Below are positions 18,916 through 28,436 of a DNA stretch of 64,000 bases, in pieces. Location of the stretch: NCBI GenBank assembly GCA_023622515.1, contig JAMNZB010000007.1, forward strand, positions 50,932 to 114,931. The letters run 5' to 3'. The notes below the pieces were generated by a model. That model ran no database searches. It saw only the letters and a program-made list of their open reading frames with translations, and was not told the DNA's origin. Position 1 is the stretch's first letter, and each line of letters begins with the position of its first letter. The DNA is from Bacillota bacterium (GTDB lineage: Bacteria > Bacillota > Clostridia > Saccharofermentanales > DTU023). A program made the translations under genes and the position numbers.

Positions 18916-19881
18916 ATGACAAAACAAGTAAACTCAAATCCAATCATAGAGGTTAAAAATTTAAAAAAATATTTCCCTGTCAGGGCCGGGAATCTTCATG
19001 CTGTTGATGACCTGAGCTTTGTTATCCCCGAGGGCACAACTTTGGGCGTAGTCGGTGAGTCCGGTTGTGGTAAATCCACCTTAGGAAGAACCATTCTCAG
19101 ATTACATGAGCCGACGAGCGGGGAAGTCTATTACAAAGGTACCAACATTTTCAAGCTAGGGAAGGCCGAAATGAAAGCTCTGCGGTCCGAGATGCAAATA
19201 ATCTTCCAAGACCCTTATGCCTCTTTGAATCCAAGAATGACTGTTGGACAGACGATATCCTATCCCATGGAAATTCAGGAGAAAAAATATAGCTCGCAAG
19301 AAATTGATGAACGAGTTGCGGAAATCATGAGCCTGGTAGGCCTTGCCCCGCGTCTGCTCAATTCCTATCCCCATGAATTAGATGGGGGAAGGCGGCAGAG
19401 AATAGGTATTGCCAGGGCCCTCGCCTTAGACCCCCAATTTATCGTTTGTGATGAACCGGTTTCGGCTTTAGACGTATCCATTCAAGCCCAAATTCTAAAC
19501 TTAATGCAAGATTTGCAGGATAAGTTTGCCCTGACCTATATGTTTATTACCCATGACATGAGTGTCGTTAAACACCTTTCGACGAATATCATGGTTATGT
19601 ACTTAGGTAAAATTGTGGAGTTCAGCAATGCCCGGAGGTTATTTGCTAAGCCCTCCCACCCTTATACACAAGCCCTCTTGTCCGCCATACCGATTCCGGA
19701 TCCGGATTATAAGTCAGAACAAATTATGCTAAAGGGCGAAGTGACCAACCCCATCAACCCTCCTCCGGGATGTCGCTTTGCCAATCGCTGCAGATATGCA
19801 AAAGAAATATGCTTTAAGCAAGATGTAGAGCTTAAAGAAATTGAGCCAGGTCACCATGTCGCTTGTGTACTATTTGACTAG
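18916..19881 (+). CDS. oppF: Oligopeptide ABC transporter ATP-binding protein (OppF type)
   Basis: Walker A GESGCGKST, Walker B FIVCDEPVSALD. Signature reads LDGGRRQRIG rather than LSGGQ/R. Confidence 0.92.
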   Translation: MTKQVNSNPIIEVKNLKKYFPVRAGNLHAVDDLSFVIPEGTTLGVVGESGCGKSTLGRTILRLHEPTSGEVYYKGTNIFKLGKAEMKALRSEMQIIFQDPYASLNPRMTVGQTISYPMEIQEKKYSSQEIDERVAEIMSLVGLAPRLLNSYPHELDGGRRQRIGIARALALDPQFIVCDEPVSALDVSIQAQILNLMQDLQDKFALTYMFITHDMSVVKHLSTNIMVMYLGKIVEFSNARRLFAKPSHPYTQALLSAIPIPDPDYKSEQIMLKGEVTNPINPPPGCRFANRCRYAKEICFKQDVELKEIEPGHHVACVLFD

Positions 19882-19922
19882 CACCTTGCGATTTGGCATA
19901 AAAAAGAAAGAAGGTAAGTAGT

Positions 19923-21575
19923 ATGAAAAAAGGACTGTGCGTATTATTACTAATATGTATGTTACTCCCCTTGGTTGCCTGTGGTAAAAAAGATGATACT
20001 GATGTAGCAAAAAAGGAAGAGAGCAAAGAAACTGTTGCAGAAACAACAGAAGAAAAGGCTGATGCCGCAGAAGAAACTGAAGCAGAAGCAGCAGAAGAAG
20101 AAAAAACAGAAGCTAAGGAAGAGGCAAAGACCGGAGACACGAAAGATGAACTAGTTGTTGCCGTTGCATCGGACATGACATCTCTGGACCCCCATATCGG
20201 AAAAGAAATTGCCGCCGTACTTGTAACCAATAATATTTTTGCGACCCTGTTGGCAAAAAATGAAAAGGATGAAGTGGTTCCTTACCTTGCTGAAAAATGG
20301 GAATTTGTAGATGACGTAACTATTGACTTTACTATTCGTGATAATGTTTATTTCCATGATGGTACAAAGTGTACGGTTGAGGATGTTGCTTTTTCTTTGA
20401 ACAGAGCTATTGAAAGTCCTTATGTTTCCTACATTATCGACTACGCAAAAAATGCCGAGGTTGTTGATGAAAACACTGTGCGACTGAACTTGCATGCCCC
20501 CTTCTTAGGCTCCTTGATTAATCTGACAGTACCTTTTACAGCCATTGTTCCCCAAAAAGCAATTGAGGAAGATCCCGATGGTTTCTTACAAAATCCGATT
20601 GGTTGCGGCCCCTATAAATTTGTTGAATGGAGCCAAGGAAACTACTGTAAAATTACGGCTTTTGACGATTATTTCTTAGATAAAGCCAAAACAAAGGATA
20701 TTACCTTTAGAATTATTCCTGAAGCAGCACAACGGACAATTGCCTTAGAAAATGGTGAAGTTGACCTAGTCTATGACTTAGCTGTAAACGATATTTCTAT
20801 TATCAAGGAAAATCCTGATTTGCAATTATTCCAAAATGAATCCGTTACAACCTGGTTCTTATCCCTCAATACTGAGGAAGAGGCTCTCGCTGACAAAAGA
20901 GTACGCCAAGCTATTGCTAAAGCAATCAATGTACAAAACATCATTGATAGTGTTCTTTATGGATCAGGTGTAAAAGCCAATTCACTAATTCCGCCTTCCT
21001 GTATCGGTTACCCGGGTGATGACATGCCCTACTTTGAGCGTGATATTGAGGGGGCAAAAGAATTGTTAAAAGAAGCCGGCTATGAAGATGGTCTGACCCT
21101 GCGTTTAGCGGTTGCTGAAGACGTCACCCGTGTTGCTGTTTGTCAAGTTCTCCAAGCCCAGCTTGGTGAAATCGGAATTGATGTTGAGCTTGAAGTAGCC
21201 GACTCATCGACCTACACCTTCCGTGCCAACGAGGGCGAATTCCAAATGATGTTCTTCTTCTGGATTTGCGCTGCCGGCCACGGAGACTATCAAATGTACT
21301 CCCTCTGCCACTCCTCACAGAAGGGGGCAGCCGGTAACAGAGCCTTTTATGGGAACGATGAAGCCGATAAATACATTATGAATGCCCGTGAAACAAATGA
21401 CGAAAAAGTTGCCATAGAGAACTATCGTGAGTTGGAAAAAATCCTCGATGAGGATGTACCCCACATTGAACTCCTCTATACAACATTAAACGTTGGAGCA
21501 AGAAGTTCTGTATCCGGATTTATCATGGATCGTGCAGGCTACCACAATCTGGAAACCGTTGTTGTCCACAAATAA
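19923..21575 (+). CDS. oppA: Oligopeptide ABC transporter substrate-binding lipoprotein
   Basis: Lipobox LVAC, E/A/K-rich linker, family-5 body (LAEKWEFVDDVTIDFTIRDNVYFHDGTKCTVEDVAFSLNRA). Confidence 0.9.
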   Translation: MKKGLCVLLLICMLLPLVACGKKDDTDVAKKEESKETVAETTEEKADAAEETEAEAAEEEKTEAKEEAKTGDTKDELVVAVASDMTSLDPHIGKEIAAVLVTNNIFATLLAKNEKDEVVPYLAEKWEFVDDVTIDFTIRDNVYFHDGTKCTVEDVAFSLNRAIESPYVSYIIDYAKNAEVVDENTVRLNLHAPFLGSLINLTVPFTAIVPQKAIEEDPDGFLQNPIGCGPYKFVEWSQGNYCKITAFDDYFLDKAKTKDITFRIIPEAAQRTIALENGEVDLVYDLAVNDISIIKENPDLQLFQNESVTTWFLSLNTEEEALADKRVRQAIAKAINVQNIIDSVLYGSGVKANSLIPPSCIGYPGDDMPYFERDIEGAKELLKEAGYEDGLTLRLAVAEDVTRVAVCQVLQAQLGEIGIDVELEVADSSTYTFRANEGEFQMMFFFWICAAGHGDYQMYSLCHSSQKGAAGNRAFYGNDEADKYIMNARETNDEKVAIENYRELEKILDEDVPHIELLYTTLNVGARSSVSGFIMDRAGYHNLETVVVHK

Positions 21576-21603
21576 AGCAAAGCCTGGCGTATAAGCAAAA
21601 CAC

Positions 21604-21638
21604 ACTCTGCCATTTCGTTTCGAGATGGCAGAGTTTTT
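21604..21638 (+). terminator. Terminator after oppA
   Basis: ACTCTGCCAT...ATGGCAGAGT hairpin followed by TTTTT. Confidence 0.8.
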
Positions 21639-21649
21639 AGGAGAAGATA

Positions 21650-22405
21650 ATGAATCTACAAGAAATGACTTGGCCACAAGTGGAAAAATATTTTAAAGAG
21701 AAGGATCTGGTCTTGATACCGGTGGGCAGTTGTGAAAATCATGGCACCCACTTACCCCTCGGAACAGATACGCTGATTCCGCAAAAAATAGCGGAAATGA
21801 TAACGGGACATCGTGACGTCCTCTATACACCGGCCTTGCCCTTTGGGAATTGTGACTACTTTAGCCAATTCCCCGGAACAATTTCTTTAGGCCCTCAGCT
21901 TCTTTATGACGTCTTATACCGTATTTGCGACTCTCTCTATGCGGCCGGAGCCAGAAGATTTATCTTCATTAACGGTCATGGTGGAAATTCCGCTGTTATC
22001 GAAGAGGTCTGCTATGCCTTCAGTAAATTAGGGGCCCTATCGGCAGTAATCAACTGGTGGACAATGGTAGGCGACTTCAATCCTGCCTGGCTTGGCGGTC
22101 ATGGTGGCGGGCAAGAAACAGCAGCCATTTTATACATAGACCCGGCCCTTGTTGATAAGGAGGCAATGAAGGAAAAGGATATCAAAAGTTTAGGGCCTAA
22201 ATTCAAGCCGCTTTCCTTAAAGATGGTCGAGTTTGAAAAGGTAAAAGTGCCTGTCCCCAGAGATGTCGGTGACATTTGTGAAAATGGCTGGTACGGGCCG
22301 GATGAGCTTGAAGAAGCTTCCGCTGAATGGGGCGAAGCCATGCTGGAAGAGACCGTTCGTTTTTTAGTTCGTTTTATTGATGAATTCAGCAAAGCGAACC
22401 TGTAA
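21650..22405 (+). CDS. Creatininase family protein
   Basis: VLIPVGSCENHGTHLPLGTDTLIP, FINGHGGNSAVI, GGHGGGQETA. Family known; substrate not assignable. Confidence 0.85.
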   Translation: MNLQEMTWPQVEKYFKEKDLVLIPVGSCENHGTHLPLGTDTLIPQKIAEMITGHRDVLYTPALPFGNCDYFSQFPGTISLGPQLLYDVLYRICDSLYAAGARRFIFINGHGGNSAVIEEVCYAFSKLGALSAVINWWTMVGDFNPAWLGGHGGGQETAAILYIDPALVDKEAMKEKDIKSLGPKFKPLSLKMVEFEKVKVPVPRDVGDICENGWYGPDELEEASAEWGEAMLEETVRFLVRFIDEFSKANL

Positions 22406-22450
22406 ACAGCTTTTAACCAGACAATTCCAAATTAGCCGTAGATGTGATAG

Positions 22451-22482
22451 TTTAGGGAAGAGGGATAATCATCTTCCCTAAA
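22451..22482 (+). terminator. Perfect hairpin between creatininase gene and deoC (terminator or processing site)
   Basis: TTTAGGGAAGA-gggataatca-TCTTCCCTAAA, 11 bp stem, no strong U-tract. Confidence 0.5.
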
Positions 22483-22503
22483 TTAATTGTTCTAGGAGGC
22501 AAT

Positions 22504-23145
22504 ATGTCTATAGCGAAATATATCGACCACACCATTCTCCGAGCGGATACAAGGCTGGAGACCGTCAAACGTTATTGTAAGGAAGCGAAAGAACACCGTT
22601 TTGCATCTGTTTGCGTAAATGGAGTCCATGTTAAAACCGTTGTTGAAGAGCTCAAAGGATCAGATGTCCTCTGTTGTGCAGTGGTCGGCTTTCCTCTTGG
22701 GGCTATGGATGCTGAGGTGAAAGCCTTCGAAGCAAAAAAAGCAGTTGAAGCCGGTGCTGCGGAGATTGATATGGTTATGAATATTGGTAAAGCAAAAGAT
22801 GGAGCCTGGGATTTTGTGGAAGCGGATATTGCTTCTGTGGTCACGGCAAGCCGGCCTGCGCGGGTAAAGGTTATTATTGAAACCTGCTTACTAAATGACG
22901 AAGAAAAAATTTTGGCCTGCCGGGCTGCAGAGCGTGCCGGGGCCGCCTTCGTAAAAACGTCAACCGGTTTTTCTACGCAGGGAGCCACACTGGAGGATGT
23001 AAGCTTAATGCGTGAAGCGGTCGGTAATCGACTTGGCGTTAAGGCCAGCGGCGGAATTCGTGACGCAGCTTTTGCCAAGGCCTTGCTTGAGGCCGGTGCC
23101 AGTCGCATTGGCGCAAGTAATGGTATTAAATTAATTGAAACGTAA
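22504..23145 (+). CDS. deoC: Deoxyribose-phosphate aldolase
   Basis: [49 protein letters not shown]. Confidence 0.93.
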   Translation: MSIAKYIDHTILRADTRLETVKRYCKEAKEHRFASVCVNGVHVKTVVEELKGSDVLCCAVVGFPLGAMDAEVKAFEAKKAVEAGAAEIDMVMNIGKAKDGAWDFVEADIASVVTASRPARVKVIIETCLLNDEEKILACRAAERAGAAFVKTSTGFSTQGATLEDVSLMREAVGNRLGVKASGGIRDAAFAKALLEAGASRIGASNGIKLIET

Positions 23146-23181
23146 ATTAAACCACAAGATGGGTAGAAAGAAGTAAAGAGT

Positions 23182-23712
23182 ATGGTAAAACAAATCAATG
23201 TAAATATAAAAGCCCTCGAAAGCATGTTGTTCATTTGGGCAACTTTAAAGGATAGACAAAAGATAGCGGATGAGTTTTATATTAACTTAGCGGCATCGCC
23301 TGAAATGCAAGTAGCCTATGATGAAGACTTTGACCAAAATGGCTTTCGTAAAGTTTTATCGGCGATTTCTAACAATGAGTTGATGAGCGTGGCCAGCCAG
23401 AAAGAAAAACGTTTCTGGAACAACAATATGTGGATGCTGGAGGATTTAAGCATTACAGAAAGAATGCTTGCTCCAATCAAAACACTCAATCTGGACAAAG
23501 GGCGTGCCCTACTTCCGGAAACAATTCCTTATCAGACGATGGAGGTTGTTTTTTATCCGGGTACAACAGAACTGTGCATGCTGAAGAAGGACAAACTCTA
23601 CATCAACTTTTTTAAAGTGAATGTAAATATTTTCGACGAGGAAGAAGAAGCAAAAATTGATGGCAAGCCAATAGCTGACTTTATTCTTAAAAAGTTGGCT
23701 GATGCCCGCTAG
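23182..23712 (+). CDS. Conserved-looking hypothetical protein
   Basis: Intact 176 aa ORF in series with deoC and the S9 gene. No motif recognised. Confidence 0.6.
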   Translation: MVKQINVNIKALESMLFIWATLKDRQKIADEFYINLAASPEMQVAYDEDFDQNGFRKVLSAISNNELMSVASQKEKRFWNNNMWMLEDLSITERMLAPIKTLNLDKGRALLPETIPYQTMEVVFYPGTTELCMLKKDKLYINFFKVNVNIFDEEEEAKIDGKPIADFILKKLADAR

Positions 23713-23771
23713 TGAGCGCCATCTGCTGAAAGTGCAGCCAAGTTGAGATGGTGCTAAGATAGGAAAAGCCT

Positions 23772-25961
23772 ATGAAAAAAATAGATTATGATTTTATTGG
23801 AAAAATCAGTATGTTGGGGAAGATGAGTGTAAATCCGGCAGAAGACAGCCTGGCTTTCGTGTGTTCCCTACCGAACATCAAAAAGAACACATATGATTCC
23901 AACCTATGGCTATATACAGATGGCTTTTTTACCTGCCTGACTGTTGACGATAAAGTAGATAATTTTGTCTGGGAGGGTAATGAGCATATTTTATTTTCTG
24001 CTGTCCGGAGTGAGGAAGACAAGGAAAAACAGAAGGCCGGAGGCCCTTTTACCTCCTTCTACCGTTTGCCCATACGTGGCGGAGAAGCAAGGCCCGCCTT
24101 TTCTCTACCCTTAAATGTACTTGCCGTTGAGCCCTTAGGCTATAACTTTTATCTGCTGCTGGCAGAATTTGATAAGAAGCTGCCCAATGCCTATGTGCTC
24201 GATGAGGAAAAACGCCAAGAACTTGCTGAAAAGGATAAAAAAGAATCCTTCTATACAAGGCTCACAGAAATACCTTTTTATTTTAACGGCAGCAATTATA
24301 CGGAAGGAAAGCGCAAGGGTCTCTTTCTCTATAATGCACGTTTGGATGAACTTGAGCGAATCAGTAAAGAAGACCTTGATGTTGATTTTTACTCTTTAAG
24401 TGAGGATAAGCGTAGACTATATTTTGCAGCAAGCAACTGGTCAAATAAGGCTAGCTTATATTCCGGTCTCTACTTTACGGAGTTTACTCTTGAGGCCGAC
24501 CCCAGATTACTTGAGATGCCCCTTTTACGATGTGAAGAACTTTATCCGGAAAAGGATTATTCCTTTAGCTATATTTGGGAAACAGAGCCTGAAAAAAAGC
24601 GAGATTCCCAAGTTTTTGTTCTTGCTTCAGATATGAAAGAGTTCGGGTGTAATGAATCGGAAAAGATTTACTTGCTCGATAAAGAGAATAGAAAACTTGT
24701 TCTCCAAAATGAGAAATCTTTTGAGAATCATTCTTGCCTCAATACGGATGTATCTTTGGGGGCCGCCCCCGGCCACTTTGTCCACCAAGGGGAATATTAT
24801 TTTGTGGCTACAGACAGGGACCATGATAGCTTGTATAAGATTACGAAAGATGCTTCAGTAAATGAAGTATATGCTTCAAACGGGGCAATTTTAGCTGTCC
24901 GGAAATACCGGAAGGGATTTCTCTTTACCGGCATGGAAGATATGCTTCCCGGTGAAGTTTTCGCCCTCGAGGAAGTGGAGGGCAGGTATCAAAGTCGTGT
25001 CCTAAGCAAGTTTAACCGTCCTCTATTTTCGGATTACGAGCTCTTGCACCCGGTCGAAATAGCCAGCGGAGATGAAGTAGAAATCGACGGCTGGATTATT
25101 TACCCTTCCGGATTTGAAAAAGATAAAAAATACCCCGCTATTTTAGATATACACGGCGGCCCAAGGACGGCCTATGGGCCGGTTTTCTTCCATGAAATGC
25201 AGGTGTGGGCGCAAAAAGGGTATTTTGTGCTCTTTTCCAATCCTCGCGGTTCAGGTGGCCGAGGGGATGTTTTTGCTGATATCCGCGGAAAATATGGTCG
25301 TGTTGATTATGAGGACCTGATGAATTTCCTTGATGCCTGCTTGGAGGCGGTGCCGGAAATTGATAAAGACCGTCTGGGTGTTACAGGTGGTTCCTATGGC
25401 GGTTTTATGTCAAACTGGATTATCGGACATACGGACCGTTTTAAAGCTTGTGCTACCCAGCGTTCCATTTCCAACTGGCTATCCTTCTACGGAACAGCCG
25501 ATATCGGTTTTTATTTTGCCTGTGACCAGATGGCTACAAAAACCTGGGATCAAGCCGGGTTCATGAAATTATGGGAATATAGTCCGCTGCGTTATATTAA
25601 TTCTTGCAAAACGCCCACCCTTATTATCCACTCTGCAAAAGATTATCGTTGCCCTCTGGAACAGGGCTATCAGTTATTTACTGCCTTAAAAGATCGGGAT
25701 GTAGAATCAGAGTTGCTTCTTTTCCATGAAGAAACCCATGAGCTATCTCGCAGCGGTAAGCCCCGGGCACGTCTTGTAAGATTGCAGGCCATTACCGAGT
25801 GGATGGACCGCTTTCTTGCTGATCATGGAAAGGTCAGGGAGGATGGGAGTGATTTGTTAGAGAAAAAAGGATATACTGCTGAGGGAATATGCGAAGTCTA
25901 TGATGGTGAAACTCTTCTGTTTAAAGAAGAAGTCCCTGAGGAAATAGAAGAAAATAGTTAG
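23772..25961 (+). CDS. S9 family serine peptidase (prolyl oligopeptidase-type)
   Basis: ILDIHGGPRTAYG, GVTGGSYGGFMSNW, and C-terminal catalytic region SAKDYRCPLEQGYQLFTAL...HEETHELSRSGKP. Confidence 0.9.
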   Translation: MKKIDYDFIGKISMLGKMSVNPAEDSLAFVCSLPNIKKNTYDSNLWLYTDGFFTCLTVDDKVDNFVWEGNEHILFSAVRSEEDKEKQKAGGPFTSFYRLPIRGGEARPAFSLPLNVLAVEPLGYNFYLLLAEFDKKLPNAYVLDEEKRQELAEKDKKESFYTRLTEIPFYFNGSNYTEGKRKGLFLYNARLDELERISKEDLDVDFYSLSEDKRRLYFAASNWSNKASLYSGLYFTEFTLEADPRLLEMPLLRCEELYPEKDYSFSYIWETEPEKKRDSQVFVLASDMKEFGCNESEKIYLLDKENRKLVLQNEKSFENHSCLNTDVSLGAAPGHFVHQGEYYFVATDRDHDSLYKITKDASVNEVYASNGAILAVRKYRKGFLFTGMEDMLPGEVFALEEVEGRYQSRVLSKFNRPLFSDYELLHPVEIASGDEVEIDGWIIYPSGFEKDKKYPAILDIHGGPRTAYGPVFFHEMQVWAQKGYFVLFSNPRGSGGRGDVFADIRGKYGRVDYEDLMNFLDACLEAVPEIDKDRLGVTGGSYGGFMSNWIIGHTDRFKACATQRSISNWLSFYGTADIGFYFACDQMATKTWDQAGFMKLWEYSPLRYINSCKTPTLIIHSAKDYRCPLEQGYQLFTALKDRDVESELLLFHEETHELSRSGKPRARLVRLQAITEWMDRFLADHGKVREDGSDLLEKKGYTAEGICEVYDGETLLFKEEVPEEIEENS

Positions 25962-25970
25962 AGGAGAAAA

Positions 25971-27155
25971 ATGATGACAGAAAAGAAAGATTATGCCAGC
26001 CTTGCTATGGAAGCCCATGAGACCTGGAGAGGGAAATTTGAAATTACCGGTCGCGCCCCGGTTACGAACAGTGACGAATTATCAGTTGCCTATACCCCCG
26101 GAGTTGCCGCACCTTGCTTAGCCATTCAAAAAGACCCTGCTCGTTCCTTTGAGCTAACAAGAAGATGGAATCTTTGTCTTGTTGTTACAGATGGCTCTGC
26201 CGTTTTAGGCTTGGGGAATATCGGCCCGGAGGCTGCCATGCCGGTAATGGAAGGCAAGTGTGCCTTGTTCAAAACTTTTGCCGGTGTTGATGCTTTCCCC
26301 CTATGTATTCAATCGCAGGATACAGATGAGATTGTGAATACCATTGTTAATATTGCCGGTTCCTTTGGAGGGATTAATCTTGAAGATATTGCCGCCCCCC
26401 GTTGTTTTGAAATCGAAAAACAACTCATCGAAAAGCTGGATATCCCTGTTTTCCATGATGACCAACACGGTACGGCAATCGTTACCTATGCCGGTCTGAT
26501 TAATGCCCTTAAGGCGGTGAAAAAAGATATTTCCGAAGTTCGTATTGTCATGAATGGGGCAGGAGCAGCCGGTATTGCCATTTCTGACCTGCTCTTGACA
26601 GCCGGTGCGAAAGACCTGTTACTCTGTGACAGTAGTGGTATCTGTTATGAGGGCCGTGAACGGATGAACCCCTATAAGGAAGATATTGCCAAACGTGGTA
26701 ATCCTCAAAAAATTTCGGGCAATCTTGCTGATGCGGTTAAAGGGGCAGATGTCTTTATTGGTGTCTCTGTTCCTCATGTCCTAAGCACAGAAATGGTTAA
26801 GACCATGAACGAAGATTCTATCATTATGGCCTGCGCTAATCCCGTTCCGGAAATTGAGCCTGAAGATGCCTATGCCGGTGGAGCGAAAATTGTCGCAACA
26901 GGTCGTTCGGACCATCCTAACCAAATCAATAACGTTAATGCTTTCCCCGGCTTATTCAGGGGCTGCTTTGATAGTGGTGCTAAGATTATTAATGAAGAAA
27001 TGAAAATTGCAGCAGCAGAGGCTATTGCTTCCATGGTCAGCGAGGAAGATATCGCTAAAGGGACTATTACCCCTTATGCCTTTGATCCCGAAGTGGCAAA
27101 GAGAGTAGCCAAAGCCGTTTGTGACGCCGCTATAAAAACAGGTGTGGCACGATAA
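25971..27155 (+). CDS. NAD(P)-dependent malic enzyme
   Basis: [48 protein letters not shown]. Confidence 0.93.
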   Translation: MMTEKKDYASLAMEAHETWRGKFEITGRAPVTNSDELSVAYTPGVAAPCLAIQKDPARSFELTRRWNLCLVVTDGSAVLGLGNIGPEAAMPVMEGKCALFKTFAGVDAFPLCIQSQDTDEIVNTIVNIAGSFGGINLEDIAAPRCFEIEKQLIEKLDIPVFHDDQHGTAIVTYAGLINALKAVKKDISEVRIVMNGAGAAGIAISDLLLTAGAKDLLLCDSSGICYEGRERMNPYKEDIAKRGNPQKISGNLADAVKGADVFIGVSVPHVLSTEMVKTMNEDSIIMACANPVPEIEPEDAYAGGAKIVATGRSDHPNQINNVNAFPGLFRGCFDSGAKIINEEMKIAAAEAIASMVSEEDIAKGTITPYAFDPEVAKRVAKAVCDAAIKTGVAR

Positions 27156-27186
27156 GACCAAGCACCTGTATATACAGAAATAATGC

Positions 27187-27234
27187 ATATAGCCGTTTTT
27201 CTCCTAAGCGGAGAAAGCGGCTATATCCTTTTTT
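27187..27234. terminator. Bidirectional terminator between malic enzyme gene and the Gx transporter gene
   Basis: ATATAGCCG ... CGGCTATAT with inner CTCC/GGAG, then T-run on the + strand. Overlaps the 3' end of the minus-strand gene. Confidence 0.75.
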
Positions 27235-27760
27235 GCAGGCTCTGTAGCAGGCTGTGCAAAATCAAAGCCGTGATGGTACCGGAGAGGAGGCCGAGGAAAA
27301 GGAGAGGGGGGAGCAGACGCAAAAGGAGGTGGCCGGTGTTGTCCGGGAAAATAAGGCTAATCAGAAAAAGCTGGGTGATATTGTGGCTGATTGCTCCTAA
27401 AACACTAAAAAGGAACAATGAGATTTTCCCCTTGCTGAGCTTATTGGCGAAAAACATCAGCAGAGCAGAAGCCATTCCCCCGCTAAGGCTCAATAAACCG
27501 GCAAGAGTTCCCCTTGTGGCAAGGGCAAAACCGGCCTTAAACAGATTGAGAGTGAGGCTGATGCCAAGCCCTTCTGTAAGAATAGCATACATGACTGGGA
27601 TGTTAGAAAGCCCATAACGTAAAGGAAAGGGGCCGCCTATCGCCGGCAAGAATGATTCGAAATAGGAAAAGGCCAGGCTCAGGGCAAATAATAGGGCCAG
27701 CCGGCTCATTTTCTGCACCCGGTATTTTTCTTTTTGAAAAGCGAGTTTATTTTGCTTCAC
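27221..27760 (-). CDS. Gx transporter / ECF S-component-like membrane protein (heptaprenyl diphosphate synthase component I-like)
   Basis: Hydrophobic; RYGLSNIPVMYAILTEGLGISLTLNLFKAGFA. GTG start at 27760 with GGAAAGGAGG upstream. Confidence 0.7.
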   Translation of the reverse strand: MKQNKLAFQKEKYRVQKMSRLALLFALSLAFSYFESFLPAIGGPFPLRYGLSNIPVMYAILTEGLGISLTLNLFKAGFALATRGTLAGLLSLSGGMASALLMFFANKLSKGKISLFLFSVLGAISHNITQLFLISLIFPDNTGHLLLRLLPPLLFLGLLSGTITALILHSLLQSLQKRI

Positions 27761-28220
27761 CGGGTCCTCCTTTCCCAACGACAAGATCCACAGCTTGATC
27801 TTGTCCGGTCTTGCCGCTAATTTTAACAATCAACTGGTAAGGGACACAAACGGCCATATCACCGTGCTTTTGCAAATTGCCGGCGGCGACACAAACTTGG
27901 TCACGGCAGGGGGCTTTTTTAATTGAAAAACCACCGTCTGCTGTTTTCTGAAAAACAAAACCGCTAACCTTATCCAGAGTGAACTCCCCGATGGTAAGCT
28001 CGGCAAGCCTTTCTTCCAAAAGCAGTTCGTTTTTATAGAAAATTTGAACAGATAAATCGGAATTTGCAGAACTTTTCATTCTTACAGCTAGAAACAGAAA
28101 AGCAATGAAGAAAATAATCGCTACAAAGAAGAGGTCGCTCTTTCTTATAAAGGGACGCCCCTCATGGCTTTCATTAATAAATATTTTGTCCGGCAAATTA
28201 TTTTTACGCTTTTCTTTCAT
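27747..28220 (-). CDS. NusG domain II-containing membrane-anchored protein
   Basis: Single N-terminal TM then APCRDQVCVAAGNLQKHGDMAVCVPYQLIVKI, typical of NusG_II proteins. Confidence 0.75.
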   Translation of the reverse strand: MKEKRKNNLPDKIFINESHEGRPFIRKSDLFFVAIIFFIAFLFLAVRMKSSANSDLSVQIFYKNELLLEERLAELTIGEFTLDKVSGFVFQKTADGGFSIKKAPCRDQVCVAAGNLQKHGDMAVCVPYQLIVKISGKTGQDQAVDLVVGKGGPGEAK

Positions 28221-28436
28221 TACTCTTTACTTGCCGCCTTGCCGCAGCTTGGCAAATGCCTGCTTTCTACTATATAATTTTTTAATGTGCCAAAATATGC
28301 TTGATTATTAAACTATGCTAACCGGCCTGGTTCAGCCATATAAATATAGCCGGCGAGAGCAAAGTACCATAGCTGTCTTTTGGCAAATTAAGGCTAGCCT
28401 ATGTTGTCAACCATTATATAGATTTAGGAGAATTTT

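Noticed and set aside
19832-20230. 132-aa Ser/Val-rich minus-strand ORF over the oppA start
   Set aside because: Antisense artefact of the E/A/K-rich OppA linker.
22572-23234. 220-aa minus-strand ORF opposite deoC
   Set aside because: Serine/alanine-rich shadow of a well-supported deoC gene; no RBS or motif.
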